Source: JBBSHJ01 sp038253135 (lineage in GTDB: Bacteria > Actinomycetota > Actinomycetes > Mycobacteriales > QHCD01). Taken from it: a stretch of DNA of 10,341 nucleotides. The position numbers and the translations under genes are program-made. Numbering within the stretch: position 1 is the first letter of the stretch; every line of letters starts with the position of its first letter. The notes beneath the pieces were generated by a model. It made no database searches and was not told the DNA's origin. It saw nothing but the letters and a program-made list of their open reading frames with translations. Positions 1 to 5,984 of this stretch are shown here, piece by piece. The stretch lies in the NCBI GenBank assembly GCA_038253135.1, contig JBBSHJ010000109.1:1-10341 (forward strand). The letters run 5' to 3'.

Positions 1-12
1 CAGTTGCGAGCC

Positions 13-44
13 CGACAACTGGGCAATGCATTGCCTAGTTGTCG
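13..44. repeat. 32-bp near-perfect palindrome just past the large terminase gene
   Basis: The arms CGACAACTGGGCAATG and CATTGCCTAGTTGTCG are inverse complements except at one position pair (21/36), which can still pair as G-U in plus-strand RNA. The centre is between bases 28 and 29, with no loop. The palindrome contains the stop codon of the large terminase gene, so it could form a transcript-end hairpin, but no T-tract follows on either strand. Its inner part, AACTGGGCAA, recurs in the hairpin at 1784-1810. The outer half-sites ACAACT and AGTTGT also occur in the repeats at 6449-6542. CAGTTG at 1-6 is a further inverted match to CAACTG at 16-21. A terminator, a protein-binding site and a packaging site are all possible. 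Confidence 0.8.
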
Positions 45-1495
45 AACACCCAGACCTGAGGCCCGCCCTGCTCGGCCAGCTCGGCGGCCGTGTCGTGCGC
101 CATGATCGCGGCGACCGCGAGATCAATACGCAGCCGGGAGTTGCGGTTCTCCTTGGTGATCCTGGTGCCCCGGGAGTCCACCCGTACGACGGCGTTCGCG
201 ACGTGCCGGGCCAGGTCCGGGTTCCCGGAATGTGTCAGCGCGAGGTTCATCACGGCCTCGCCGAACCGGGTGGTCGCCGGTGTCATCCGCTGCGCCGACT
301 GCGGGTATTCCAGGACCGGCAGGCCTTCGGCGGCGAGCATCTGCAACGAGCGGGCCCAGCGGAACGGGTCCGCGACGATGGCCTTCACCTGCCAGCGCCG
401 GCAGGCCGTCCGCAGCTTGTCCTCGACGGCGACGATCGGCACCTGCCAGCCCGGTGCCGCACCGATAGGCGCTTCCCAGCAGGCCACCACGTCGAGATGC
501 GGCGGCTTGCCGACCTCGACGGCGACGATCGCGGTCGCGTCCCCGGAATAGCTGCCGTCGAATCCGATCACCACGTCGGCGCCGTCTGTGATCGGACCCT
601 CCCGGGTGCAGGCCTTCCACGCCGCCCGGGGTAGCCAGGCGTCGGCGTGCTGAGTCCACTGGCCCAACCTGAACCGGCGGAACTCGGCCTCCCGGGTGGT
701 CGCCACGGTCGCCCGGAGCGCGTCACGGAACAGGAAGTCACCGAGGGCGGGATTGCCCACGGCCCAGGCGACCTCGTCTCGGACTCCGCAGCCCTCCGGT
801 GCGGCGTACTCGACGTAGACGAACGCCGGGTCATCGGCGCGGCGGCCGTGCTCGACGAGATCCCACATGACACCCTCGCGGGCCGGACCCGGTGTGCTGA
901 TGGCCAGGGTCAGGGACTTGTCCCGCTTGCCGGCGGCCAGGGCCACCGCGTCCCACACTTCGCGGGGCACCGCGTGCAGCTCGTCGACGATCGCGAGGCT
1001 CGGATTCCAGCCCTGCAACGCGCCGGGCTCGGCGGGCAGCACGACCAGCGTCGAATCGGTGTGCGGCAGGTAGATCCTCGACGCGAACACCTGCACCTGT
1101 TCGGCGAGCCGGCCATCGAGTTCGATCATCCTGGCCACCTGCCGCAACGTGATTCCCGCTTGTCTGGCGTCGGATGCGACGACAACAACCTCGGCGCCCT
1201 CGACACCGTCGGCGAACAGCCCGTAGGCGGCGAGCACCGCCGCCAGCGACGTCTTTCCGTTGCCTCGTGGCATCGAGACGAGCCCTTGCCGTGGTCGCAC
1301 GCCGCGGGCCGGGAACAGCCTCCCGACGATCTCCCGCTGCCACGGCCGCAGCCGGAACGGCGAGCGGGCACCCTTCCCGCGAGTCACGGTCAGATAGCCC
1401 CGGGCGAACGCGTCGACCCGGGACACACCGGAGCGCGGCAGGGCCGAGAGGTCCAGCGGCGGCGCCGTCACCTCCGACTTCGGCCCAGCCTTCAC
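35..1495 (-). CDS. Phage terminase large subunit (DNA-packaging ATPase/nuclease)
   Basis: This is the motor protein that docks on the portal, pumps DNA into the prohead and cuts it. With a GTG start at 1495 the protein has 486 residues, normal for the family. The N-terminal ATPase domain shows a Walker A motif PRGNGKTS near residues 76-83 and a Walker B motif AIVDE near 168-172. The C-terminal RNase H-like nuclease domain shows acidic residues in GFDGS (D near 313), VADPFRW (D near 376) and RIDLAVAA (D near 458). The GTG is chosen because GGAG lies nine bases upstream. An in-frame ATG at 1519 lacks a good ribosome site and would overlap the divergent 60-aa gene by seven bases. The gene is last in the head series, unlike usual phage order, and is separated from the HNH gene by an opposite-strand gene. 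Function is confident; the start is moderately sure. Confidence 0.95.
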   Translation of the reverse strand: MKAGPKSEVTAPPLDLSALPRSGVSRVDAFARGYLTVTRGKGARSPFRLRPWQREIVGRLFPARGVRPRQGLVSMPRGNGKTSLAAVLAAYGLFADGVEGAEVVVVASDARQAGITLRQVARMIELDGRLAEQVQVFASRIYLPHTDSTLVVLPAEPGALQGWNPSLAIVDELHAVPREVWDAVALAAGKRDKSLTLAISTPGPAREGVMWDLVEHGRRADDPAFVYVEYAAPEGCGVRDEVAWAVGNPALGDFLFRDALRATVATTREAEFRRFRLGQWTQHADAWLPRAAWKACTREGPITDGADVVIGFDGSYSGDATAIVAVEVGKPPHLDVVACWEAPIGAAPGWQVPIVAVEDKLRTACRRWQVKAIVADPFRWARSLQMLAAEGLPVLEYPQSAQRMTPATTRFGEAVMNLALTHSGNPDLARHVANAVVRVDSRGTRITKENRNSRLRIDLAVAAIMAHDTAAELAEQGGPQVWVFDN

Positions 1496-1512
1496 GCGTC
1501 TACGCTCCGGGC

Positions 1513-1695
1513 ATGGCATTCACCGTGCAGACGAACAATGGTCCCGACACCTACGGCGACGAGGCGCGTTACGAGTTGAAGGACGGCGCGCTGATCGTCC
1601 GCGGCGGTGACCGCAAGGTCACTTACGGGCCTTCGGGTTGGTTGCGCATCGAGGAGACAGACACGCCTTACGACATCATGGAGAGCATCCACTGA
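1513..1695 (+). CDS. Small protein of unknown function, 60 aa, the only plus-strand gene
   Basis: The ORF begins ATG GCA TTC ACC and encodes a polar, Tyr/Gly/Asp-rich protein starting MAFTVQTNNGPDTY and ending DIMESIH. It resembles small uncharacterised actinobacterial proteins with an N-terminal xVxTNNGPDTY-like motif, from memory only. Codon third positions are strongly G/C, supporting coding. No Shine-Dalgarno sequence is visible. TACGCT at 1501-1506, six bases before the ATG, could be a -10 box giving a leaderless mRNA, but no convincing -35 is present. It is divergent from the large terminase with almost no space between them, so each promoter would have to sit within the other gene. Its orientation suggests independent expression, as with accessory genes carried by prophages. 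The opposite-strand frame over this stretch (1492-1746) is judged a shadow. Confidence 0.75.
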   Translation: MAFTVQTNNGPDTYGDEARYELKDGALIVRGGDRKVTYGPSGWLRIEETDTPYDIMESIH

Positions 1696-1759
1696 CGGAT
1701 CGCCGGTGCAGGTGTGTAACGCAAACTTGGCCTTGGCGAGGGTCATGGGATGCGCCTGG

Positions 1760-1882
1760 TCAGAACTGCGCGTGCCAGGAGCGGAACTGGGCAACGGCGT
1801 TGCCCAATTCGTCCTCGGTCGGAGGCCGCTCGGCGCGGGGGCAGGCCCGGTCAGCGCGGCGCGAAAGGAAACCGCCGCTCAC
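1760..1882 (-). CDS. Possible 40-aa protein between HNH and large terminase
   Basis: The GTG start overlaps the stop of the preceding 28-aa ORF as GTGA, the coupling seen throughout this element. About 85% of third codon positions are G or C, above first positions and well above second positions, the pattern of real high-GC coding DNA. The C-terminal part (TEDELGNAVAQFRSWHAQF) looks helical. No family is recognised. It sits where a small terminase subunit would be expected but is far shorter than one, so it may be a remnant, a tiny novel protein or chance. The palindrome at 1784-1810 lies within it. Confidence 0.4.
   Translation of the reverse strand: MSGGFLSRRADRACPRAERPPTEDELGNAVAQFRSWHAQF
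1784..1810. repeat. Hairpin related to the palindrome at the left end
   Basis: The arms GAACTGGGCAAC and GTTGCCCAATTC form a 12-bp stem with one mismatch around a GGC loop. The mismatch becomes a G-U pair in minus-strand RNA. The ten bases AACTGGGCAA are identical to bases 17-26, and the opposite arms (TTGCCCAATT here, TTGCCTAGTT at 31-40) also match closely, so the two structures are related and flank the terminase and 60-aa genes. There is no T-tract on either side, so an intrinsic terminator is not well supported. Confidence 0.75.
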
Positions 1883-1965
1883 GGGCCTTCGCTCCGGGTT
1901 GCCTGACAAGGGACAGCCCGGTGACGCTGAACCCCCGCGCCGACGTAGGAGATGTTGGTCTTCAT
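1879..1965 (-). CDS. Possible 28-aa coupled ORF after the HNH gene
   Basis: An ATG overlaps the HNH stop codon as ATGA and opens a 28-codon frame starting MKTNISYVGAGVQRHR. Third positions are mostly G or C. The product is basic and unrecognised. Support comes from the coupling pattern and from the further GTGA overlap to the next short ORF. Against it, very short frames arise easily in such DNA. It could be a leader, the remnant of a decayed gene, or not translated usefully. Confidence 0.3.
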   Translation of the reverse strand: MKTNISYVGAGVQRHRAVPCQATRSEGP

Positions 1966-2300
1966 GCCGTACGACGTGTGCGTGCTGCACCTAGCCGGCC
2001 ACCCCTCGCACTGTTGCAGCGGAGGCAGGCGGTGACGTAGGCACCGGCCCGGGACCGCCCGCCTTCGGCGCGTGGGATGACGTGGTCGGCTGTGAGCGGG
2101 TTGAGCACGGAGCCCGGGTGCCCGCAATACGTGCACCAGGGTTGTGCTGCGATGGTCTCGCGGGCGTGGCGTTGGTGCTCGGCGCCGAGGCCACGCGCGG
2201 TGGTGCTGACCTTGACCGGCGTGCATCGTGCGCACCGCGACCGACCGGGGCCGACGAGCTGACCGCAGCGGCCGAGACAGAGCCGGGGCAGGGTGCTCAT
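1962..2300 (-). CDS. HNH endonuclease, phage packaging type
   Basis: A 112-residue protein. An N-terminal Cys4 cluster (C8, C12, C23, C26) is followed by the HNH core: WCTYC at 55-59, TADHVIP at 70-76 with the expected catalytic His at 73, and CLRCNSARGGR at 92-102, giving the second Cys pair of the structural zinc site and the Asn after it. In many HK97-like phages and in capsid-forming satellites, an HNH protein beside the terminase genes works with the large subunit in cutting DNA for packaging, and I infer that role here. The start overlaps the protease stop as ATGA, so translation is coupled. Confidence 0.92.
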   Translation of the reverse strand: MSTLPRLCLGRCGQLVGPGRSRCARCTPVKVSTTARGLGAEHQRHARETIAAQPWCTYCGHPGSVLNPLTADHVIPRAEGGRSRAGAYVTACLRCNSARGGRLGAARTRRTA

Positions 2301-2827
2301 CGGAGCCGGGCCAGCCGTAGCAGTAGGGCGTCGGCGCCCTGTGCGTGTCGTAGGGCCGCGATACGGGCGGTCGAGTAGGCGGGCACCCGGACGATGGCGA
2401 CGTGGTCGAGGGTGGCGCGTAGGCGTTCGACCTTGCCGCGGGCCTCGGTCCCCCGGTCGGTGACCGGGACAAAGCCGACCGAGAGACCGAGCCGCACCCC
2501 GTCGCGGGCGAGTGCGAGTACCTCGTCGCCGAGCCCGGTCGAGCTGACCTTCCAGTCCCCGTGGAGACCGTCTTCTTCGTCGCGTAGTTCTACGGTCAGG
2601 CCGATGGGCAGGGTGCCACCGTCACGCGGGTGGGTGGCGGTCAGCGGCACCCGGCCCGGGTCGGCCAGGTCGTCGGCGAACGCGCCACGGGTGAAGGTCT
2701 CGACGTACCGGCCGGCGATGCGGGCTTCCACATTCCACGGCACGGCAAGGCCGGTCAGGGTCCTACCGTCGCCTTCCTCACGGATCTGCAGGCCGGTGGA
2801 GTAATCACGGGTCAGGATGGCGGTCAT
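2297..2827 (-). CDS. HK97-family prohead protease
   Basis: A 176-residue serine protease that in this family trims the capsid protein's scaffolding segment and itself during head maturation. Seen: the early LTGLAVPWN segment (24-32), ETFTRGAF (43-50), a probable catalytic His at 66 in LTATHPRDG, and the probable nucleophile Ser116 in LGLSVGF, followed by HVAIVRVPAY (142-151) typical of the family. The length is close to normal for a free-standing protease. The ATG overlaps the portal stop as ATGA, and the stop overlaps the HNH start. The C-terminal tail after about residue 160 is Arg/Leu-rich and less conserved. Confidence 0.95.
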   Translation of the reverse strand: MTAILTRDYSTGLQIREEGDGRTLTGLAVPWNVEARIAGRYVETFTRGAFADDLADPGRVPLTATHPRDGGTLPIGLTVELRDEEDGLHGDWKVSSTGLGDEVLALARDGVRLGLSVGFVPVTDRGTEARGKVERLRATLDHVAIVRVPAYSTARIAALRHAQGADALLLRLARLR

Positions 2828-3969
2828 GCGACTGCCCCCAACTGTGGCGGCGCGGCGGGTGTCGCGGCGGCGGGCAGCGGCTCACGGTCCTCCAGCTCAC
2901 GAACCTCGTCGACGGTGATGAACCCGGCCCGGAGCCCGATCTCGTAGGACTGGTAGCGGGTCAGCAGGTCGGTACGGAGCAGGGCGCCCGCGTTGTATTT
3001 GACGTAGGTTCCCCGGGGCACCAGCGCCGTCAGGGCGCGTTCGAGCCGGGCCAGCCACGGGCCGATGCAATAGGCCAGGAAGTCCAGCGACCGCTGCTCA
3101 ACATTGGCGTACGTGAGGCTGTTACCGGAGTCGGCGCCGATCATCTCCGGGGGCACGCCGTACACCCGGCAGACCTGCTGCACGGTGAACCGCTGCGTGT
3201 CGAGGAACTGGCTCTCGTCGGGCGCGATCGAGATTTGCTGCCACTTGGTGCCCTGGCCGAGCACCGCGGTCTTTCGGCGGCCCTGGTGGGCCTGCCGCCA
3301 CATCGCCGCTTGGTTCTCGGCGGCGTCTTTGGTGAGGCTCTGGTCGCTGGTGAGAAGACCGCTAGGTGTCGCCCCGTCGCTGAAGAACGTCGAGCCGTAG
3401 GCCTCGGCCGCCAGTCCTAATCCGATCGACTTCTTCGCGTAGTCCACCGGGGACAGTCCGAACGGTGAGCCGGCAACCGGGTACGCGCGAAAGTGCCACA
3501 GGTCGGCCCGGTCGATCTCCCGGCCGTCGAGGCGCCACGCGATCCGGCCGTCACCCCCCGTCGAGACCGACACCCGGCCGGTATCGACTAGCTCGATCTG
3601 GGTGGGCAGTTCGGCGACGCCGGCCCGGTCCACGACCAGCCCGAAGGCATTGCCCCGGGTCAGCGCCGACACCAGCACGGCGTAGGTCCACTCCGGGAAT
3701 CCCGTCCCGGCGGCGGGCTCGTCGAGCAGCCGGGGCCGGGCGGCCAGCGGCTTGCGGCCGCCGGTGCGGTACGCGTCCACCGGCAGCCCCGAGACGGTGT
3801 CGGCGATCAACCGCACACAAGCCCACACCGCGGCGTGGCGCAACGCCGTGTCCGGCGTCACCGTGACGTGGCTGTAATTGCCAGAGCCCTCGCCGGACGG
3901 CTCGCCGGTCAGGACTTCAAGCGGCCACGACGTGGTGCGTTCCTCGACCCGCCGGCCGAACGGCCACAC
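2824..3969 (-). CDS. HK97-family phage portal protein
   Basis: Portal proteins form the dodecameric ring at one capsid vertex through which DNA enters and leaves, and on which terminase docks. The 381-residue product has the family signature: AVWACVRLIADTVSGLPV (47-64), GSPFGLSPV (167-175), the GVPPEMIG motif (271-278), and a C-terminal stretch in which LLTRYQSYEIGLRAGFITVD is followed by VRELEDREPLP (335-365). The start is GTG with AAAGG eight bases upstream, three bases after the stop of the 78-aa gene. The tail beyond 366 is Ala/Pro-rich. The length is slightly short but within the family range. It lies downstream of the capsid gene, the reverse of the usual phage order. Confidence 0.96.
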   Translation of the reverse strand: MWPFGRRVEERTTSWPLEVLTGEPSGEGSGNYSHVTVTPDTALRHAAVWACVRLIADTVSGLPVDAYRTGGRKPLAARPRLLDEPAAGTGFPEWTYAVLVSALTRGNAFGLVVDRAGVAELPTQIELVDTGRVSVSTGGDGRIAWRLDGREIDRADLWHFRAYPVAGSPFGLSPVDYAKKSIGLGLAAEAYGSTFFSDGATPSGLLTSDQSLTKDAAENQAAMWRQAHQGRRKTAVLGQGTKWQQISIAPDESQFLDTQRFTVQQVCRVYGVPPEMIGADSGNSLTYANVEQRSLDFLAYCIGPWLARLERALTALVPRGTYVKYNAGALLRTDLLTRYQSYEIGLRAGFITVDEVRELEDREPLPAAATPAAPPQLGAVA

Positions 3970-3972
3970 GGC

Positions 3973-4209
3973 CTACGCCTTTCCCTTGCGGGCGGCCTTG
4001 CGTGGCAGATCGGCCAAACCCGGCGGGATCGGATCGCCCGCATTCACCTGCGTGTGCGAGTCGCTCTCGAGATCGGTTCGTTCGATCAGCAGGTCGCCCT
4101 TTGCGACCTCGACGGGCTTGCCCGGGACCGGGTCGCGCGGGTCGGAGCCCAGCGGGCGCGACCAGTCGCCGGCCACCTCGGCCAGCGGAACAGCAGGCTT
4201 GTCAGTCAT
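3973..4209 (-). CDS. Small unknown protein between capsid and portal, 78 aa
   Basis: The ATG overlaps the capsid stop as TGATG, and the portal starts three bases after its own stop, so it belongs firmly to the head operon. The product is soluble, rich in Pro, Asp and Glu in the middle, and ends in a basic tail (PRKAARKGKA). It has no membrane segment or recognised domain. Its place within the head genes suggests a role in capsid assembly or decoration, for example a minor head protein or assembly chaperone. That is inference from position only. Confidence 0.8.
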   Translation of the reverse strand: MTDKPAVPLAEVAGDWSRPLGSDPRDPVPGKPVEVAKGDLLIERTDLESDSHTQVNAGDPIPPGLADLPRKAARKGKA

Positions 4210-5483
4210 CAGCCCCTCACCCCCGTATCGACGACGAACGCGGCCGGCTGCGCGAGCTGGATGTCAGCGCGCAAGTAAGCCAAAAATGCATAAGACAAGG
4301 TGTCGGCCAAGTACCGCTCGGCCAGGAACTTGAGAGTGAAGTTGGTGCGGATGCCGATCAGCAACTGATCCCACTGCCCGGTGAACACGTACGACGCGTC
4401 GGTCGAGGTGCCCACCGTGAGAGCGATCGGGATTTGCTTGGTCGCGTACCGGGGGATGCCGGCCAGTGACGCGGGCGGCGCCGCGTAGGCGTTGGTCGTC
4501 GCTTCCTTCAGCTTGGCGAGGCTGGCCTCGGTGCGTGGCGCGTCTATCTGCGCGTTGGGCTCGAAGTTCGCGCCACGGACGGCGGCGACCGCGTCGATCA
4601 GGAAGTCGTACCCGAGGCCGGTGCCGAGCGGGCCGATCAGGGAGCCGTTGGCGCCGTGCGCGGTCAGCGTGACCCCGGTCTGATTGAGGATGCCGCGAGG
4701 CTCCGGTGCGGTACCCGTTCCCAGCAGGGCGGCCCGATCGAGTTCTAGGGCCAACTGCGCACCGAAGGACCGGGCGATCACCCCGTCATCGGATGGTGCA
4801 TCCTCGAACAGCTCGACCGACAAAGTGACCAGCCTGACCAGCGTGCGGGCGGTGAAGGTGACCGCGTCGAAGGTCATGTCGGCGCCGGTGATCGCCGCGT
4901 TTTCCGTCTTCCAGGCCGGTGTGCCCTCGCCGGTCAGGCGGGCCAGCTTCAGCGTGCCGGCGGTCATGGGGACGGTGGTCGCACCGGCCCGTTGCACCAC
5001 GGAGGCGTTCCTGGCGATGTCGATGATCTGCGTGGACAACGGCGACGGCACGAGATGTCCCCCGGCCGTCAGCGTGCCCTCGGACATGGAGCGCTCATGC
5101 TCGGCGCCGGTCCAATCCCCCGTCGCCAGTCCTCGCAAGTAGCGGTCAAAGGACGGGGCCGGCTCGTCGGCGGTCGCCGGTGTGAACAGGCCGCGTTGCT
5201 GGGCCCAACCGTGCATGCTCTGGTCGCGGGTCAGCACGACGCCGGTCGCGGGCTCGGCCGCACCCGGACGCCGTACGGCGGCTGCCCGCAGCTCGGCGAT
5301 CTGCTCGTCACGGAGGCGGTCGAGTTCGTCGCTGGCCTCGCGCTCCTCGACGACGTGGCGGCCGTGCTGGGCCATCTCCTCGCCGGTCAGGTCGCGGGTC
5401 TCGTCGGCCGCTCTGGTGAGGATCTCCTCAGCGGCCGTGCGGGCGCCGTCGCGGCGCTCTCTGATTCGTTCGGCCAGGGACAC
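4209..5483 (-). CDS. HK97-family major capsid protein
   Basis: The shell subunit, 424 residues from the GTG at 5483. The first 66 residues (beginning SLAERIRERRDGARTAAEEI) are charged and helical, as in the scaffolding delta-domain that the protease removes. The shell domain follows, with the family-typical TLTAGGHLVPSPLSTQIID (136-155) and a C-terminal segment with WDQLLIGIR and SYAFLAYLRADIQLAQPAAF, typical of capsomer contacts. No separate scaffold gene is present, consistent with this built-in scaffold. The GTG is chosen because AGAGG lies seven bases upstream and the product then starts like relatives; an in-frame ATG at 5498 is an alternative. It is the first gene of the head operon, after a 130-base intergenic region. 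Confidence 0.96.
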   Translation of the reverse strand: MSLAERIRERRDGARTAAEEILTRAADETRDLTGEEMAQHGRHVVEEREASDELDRLRDEQIAELRAAAVRRPGAAEPATGVVLTRDQSMHGWAQQRGLFTPATADEPAPSFDRYLRGLATGDWTGAEHERSMSEGTLTAGGHLVPSPLSTQIIDIARNASVVQRAGATTVPMTAGTLKLARLTGEGTPAWKTENAAITGADMTFDAVTFTARTLVRLVTLSVELFEDAPSDDGVIARSFGAQLALELDRAALLGTGTAPEPRGILNQTGVTLTAHGANGSLIGPLGTGLGYDFLIDAVAAVRGANFEPNAQIDAPRTEASLAKLKEATTNAYAAPPASLAGIPRYATKQIPIALTVGTSTDASYVFTGQWDQLLIGIRTNFTLKFLAERYLADTLSYAFLAYLRADIQLAQPAAFVVDTGVRG

Positions 5484-5521
5484 GGGCACGCCTCTCATCG
5501 CGGGTGCTCGCCCTGCCGACC

Positions 5522-5550
5522 ATCGTACGGCATTACATGTAATTGCGAGT
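5522..5550 (-). promoter_or_regulatory. Probable control region of the head operon, with 12-bp palindrome
   Basis: ATTACATGTAAT at 5532-5543 is a perfect 12-bp palindrome and strikingly AT-rich for this DNA. On the minus strand it is followed by TACGAT (5527-5522), a fair -10 box about 40 bases before the capsid start. No good -35 is found at the right distance, and the palindrome lies where the -35/spacer would be. An operator for an activator or repressor of the late genes is therefore a reasonable reading. The regulator is not identified. Confidence 0.45.
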
Positions 5551-5557
5551 GCTGCGG

Positions 5558-5590
5558 CCCGGGTGCGAGGCGAGCAACCGAGCACCCGGG
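5558..5590. repeat. GC-rich hairpin between early and head genes
   Basis: CCCGGGTGC (5558-5566) and GCACCCGGG (5582-5590) form a perfect 9-bp stem with a 15-base loop, 23 bases after the stop of the 123-aa gene. It may end or attenuate the early operon, but no T-tract follows. The rest of 5484-5612 holds the palindrome and -10 candidate described separately and no gene. Confidence 0.5.
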
Positions 5591-5612
5591 ACCGCCTACG
5601 CCGACCCGGTCG

Positions 5613-5984
5613 TTAGGGTGGCGAGTCCGTGTCGTCCGGGTCGCCTTGCAGCTCTCGGGCGAGCCGCTCGGCGTGAAACGAGATCTCCTGGTCGCGCAGA
5701 TCCTCGGTGTCGGCGATGCCCAGCGCCGTTGCGGGCGGCCGGGACACCGTGACCCAGGCGTCATCGGCCTCGACCTCGATGCGGTACACGAGTACGTCGT
5801 GCTCGATGACCGAGCGGACCCGGCACGATCCGGTCCTCAGGGCGTGGGTGAAGTCGCGCGACTTGAGCCCGCCGAACCGGCGCAGTAGCAAGTCGGCGAC
5901 ATCCGGGTGTTGCGCGAGCACGCCGTCGACCCAGTGACTGTGCAAGGTGCGCCATTGGGCGGCGGTAGCAGGTTCGGCGGTCAT
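5613..5984 (-). CDS. Unknown protein, 123 aa, last gene of the early operon
   Basis: The ATG overlaps the stop of the winged-helix gene as ATGA and has a strong GAGGAG ribosome site eight bases upstream, which sets the start at 5984 rather than at a longer upstream frame. The product is acidic and soluble. An N-terminal helical part (AQWRTLHSHWVDGVLAQH) is followed by a probable beta region (SVIEHDVLVYRIEVEADDAW) and an acidic, Pro-rich end. No family is recognised. Its place after the putative initiator and before the head operon would suit an accessory replication or regulatory protein, but nothing in the sequence proves this. Confidence 0.75.
   Translation of the reverse strand: MTAEPATAAQWRTLHSHWVDGVLAQHPDVADLLLRRFGGLKSRDFTHALRTGSCRVRSVIEHDVLVYRIEVEADDAWVTVSRPPATALGIADTEDLRDQEISFHAERLARELQGDPDDTDSPP

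Noticed and set aside
1..60. Left attachment site at the start of the window
   Set aside because: No stretch here matches the P-loop sequence around 10200 and no remainder of the host ATPase is visible, so the left boundary must be outside.
647..1579. 310-codon plus-strand open frame
   Set aside because: It is antisense to the ATPase part of the large terminase, low in coding character, and overlaps the better supported 60-aa gene in another frame.
1492..1794. 100-codon minus-strand frame over the 60-aa gene
   Set aside because: It would place a gene opposite the 60-aa plus-strand gene, which has better composition and a recognisable-looking start. No ribosome site or family was found. It remains the main competing reading of this stretch.
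1879..2472. 197-codon minus-strand frame across HNH and protease
   Set aside because: It overlaps two confidently identified genes in another frame and reads as Arg/Pro/Ser shadow. Only its last 28 codons, starting at the ATGA overlap, are kept as a weak candidate.
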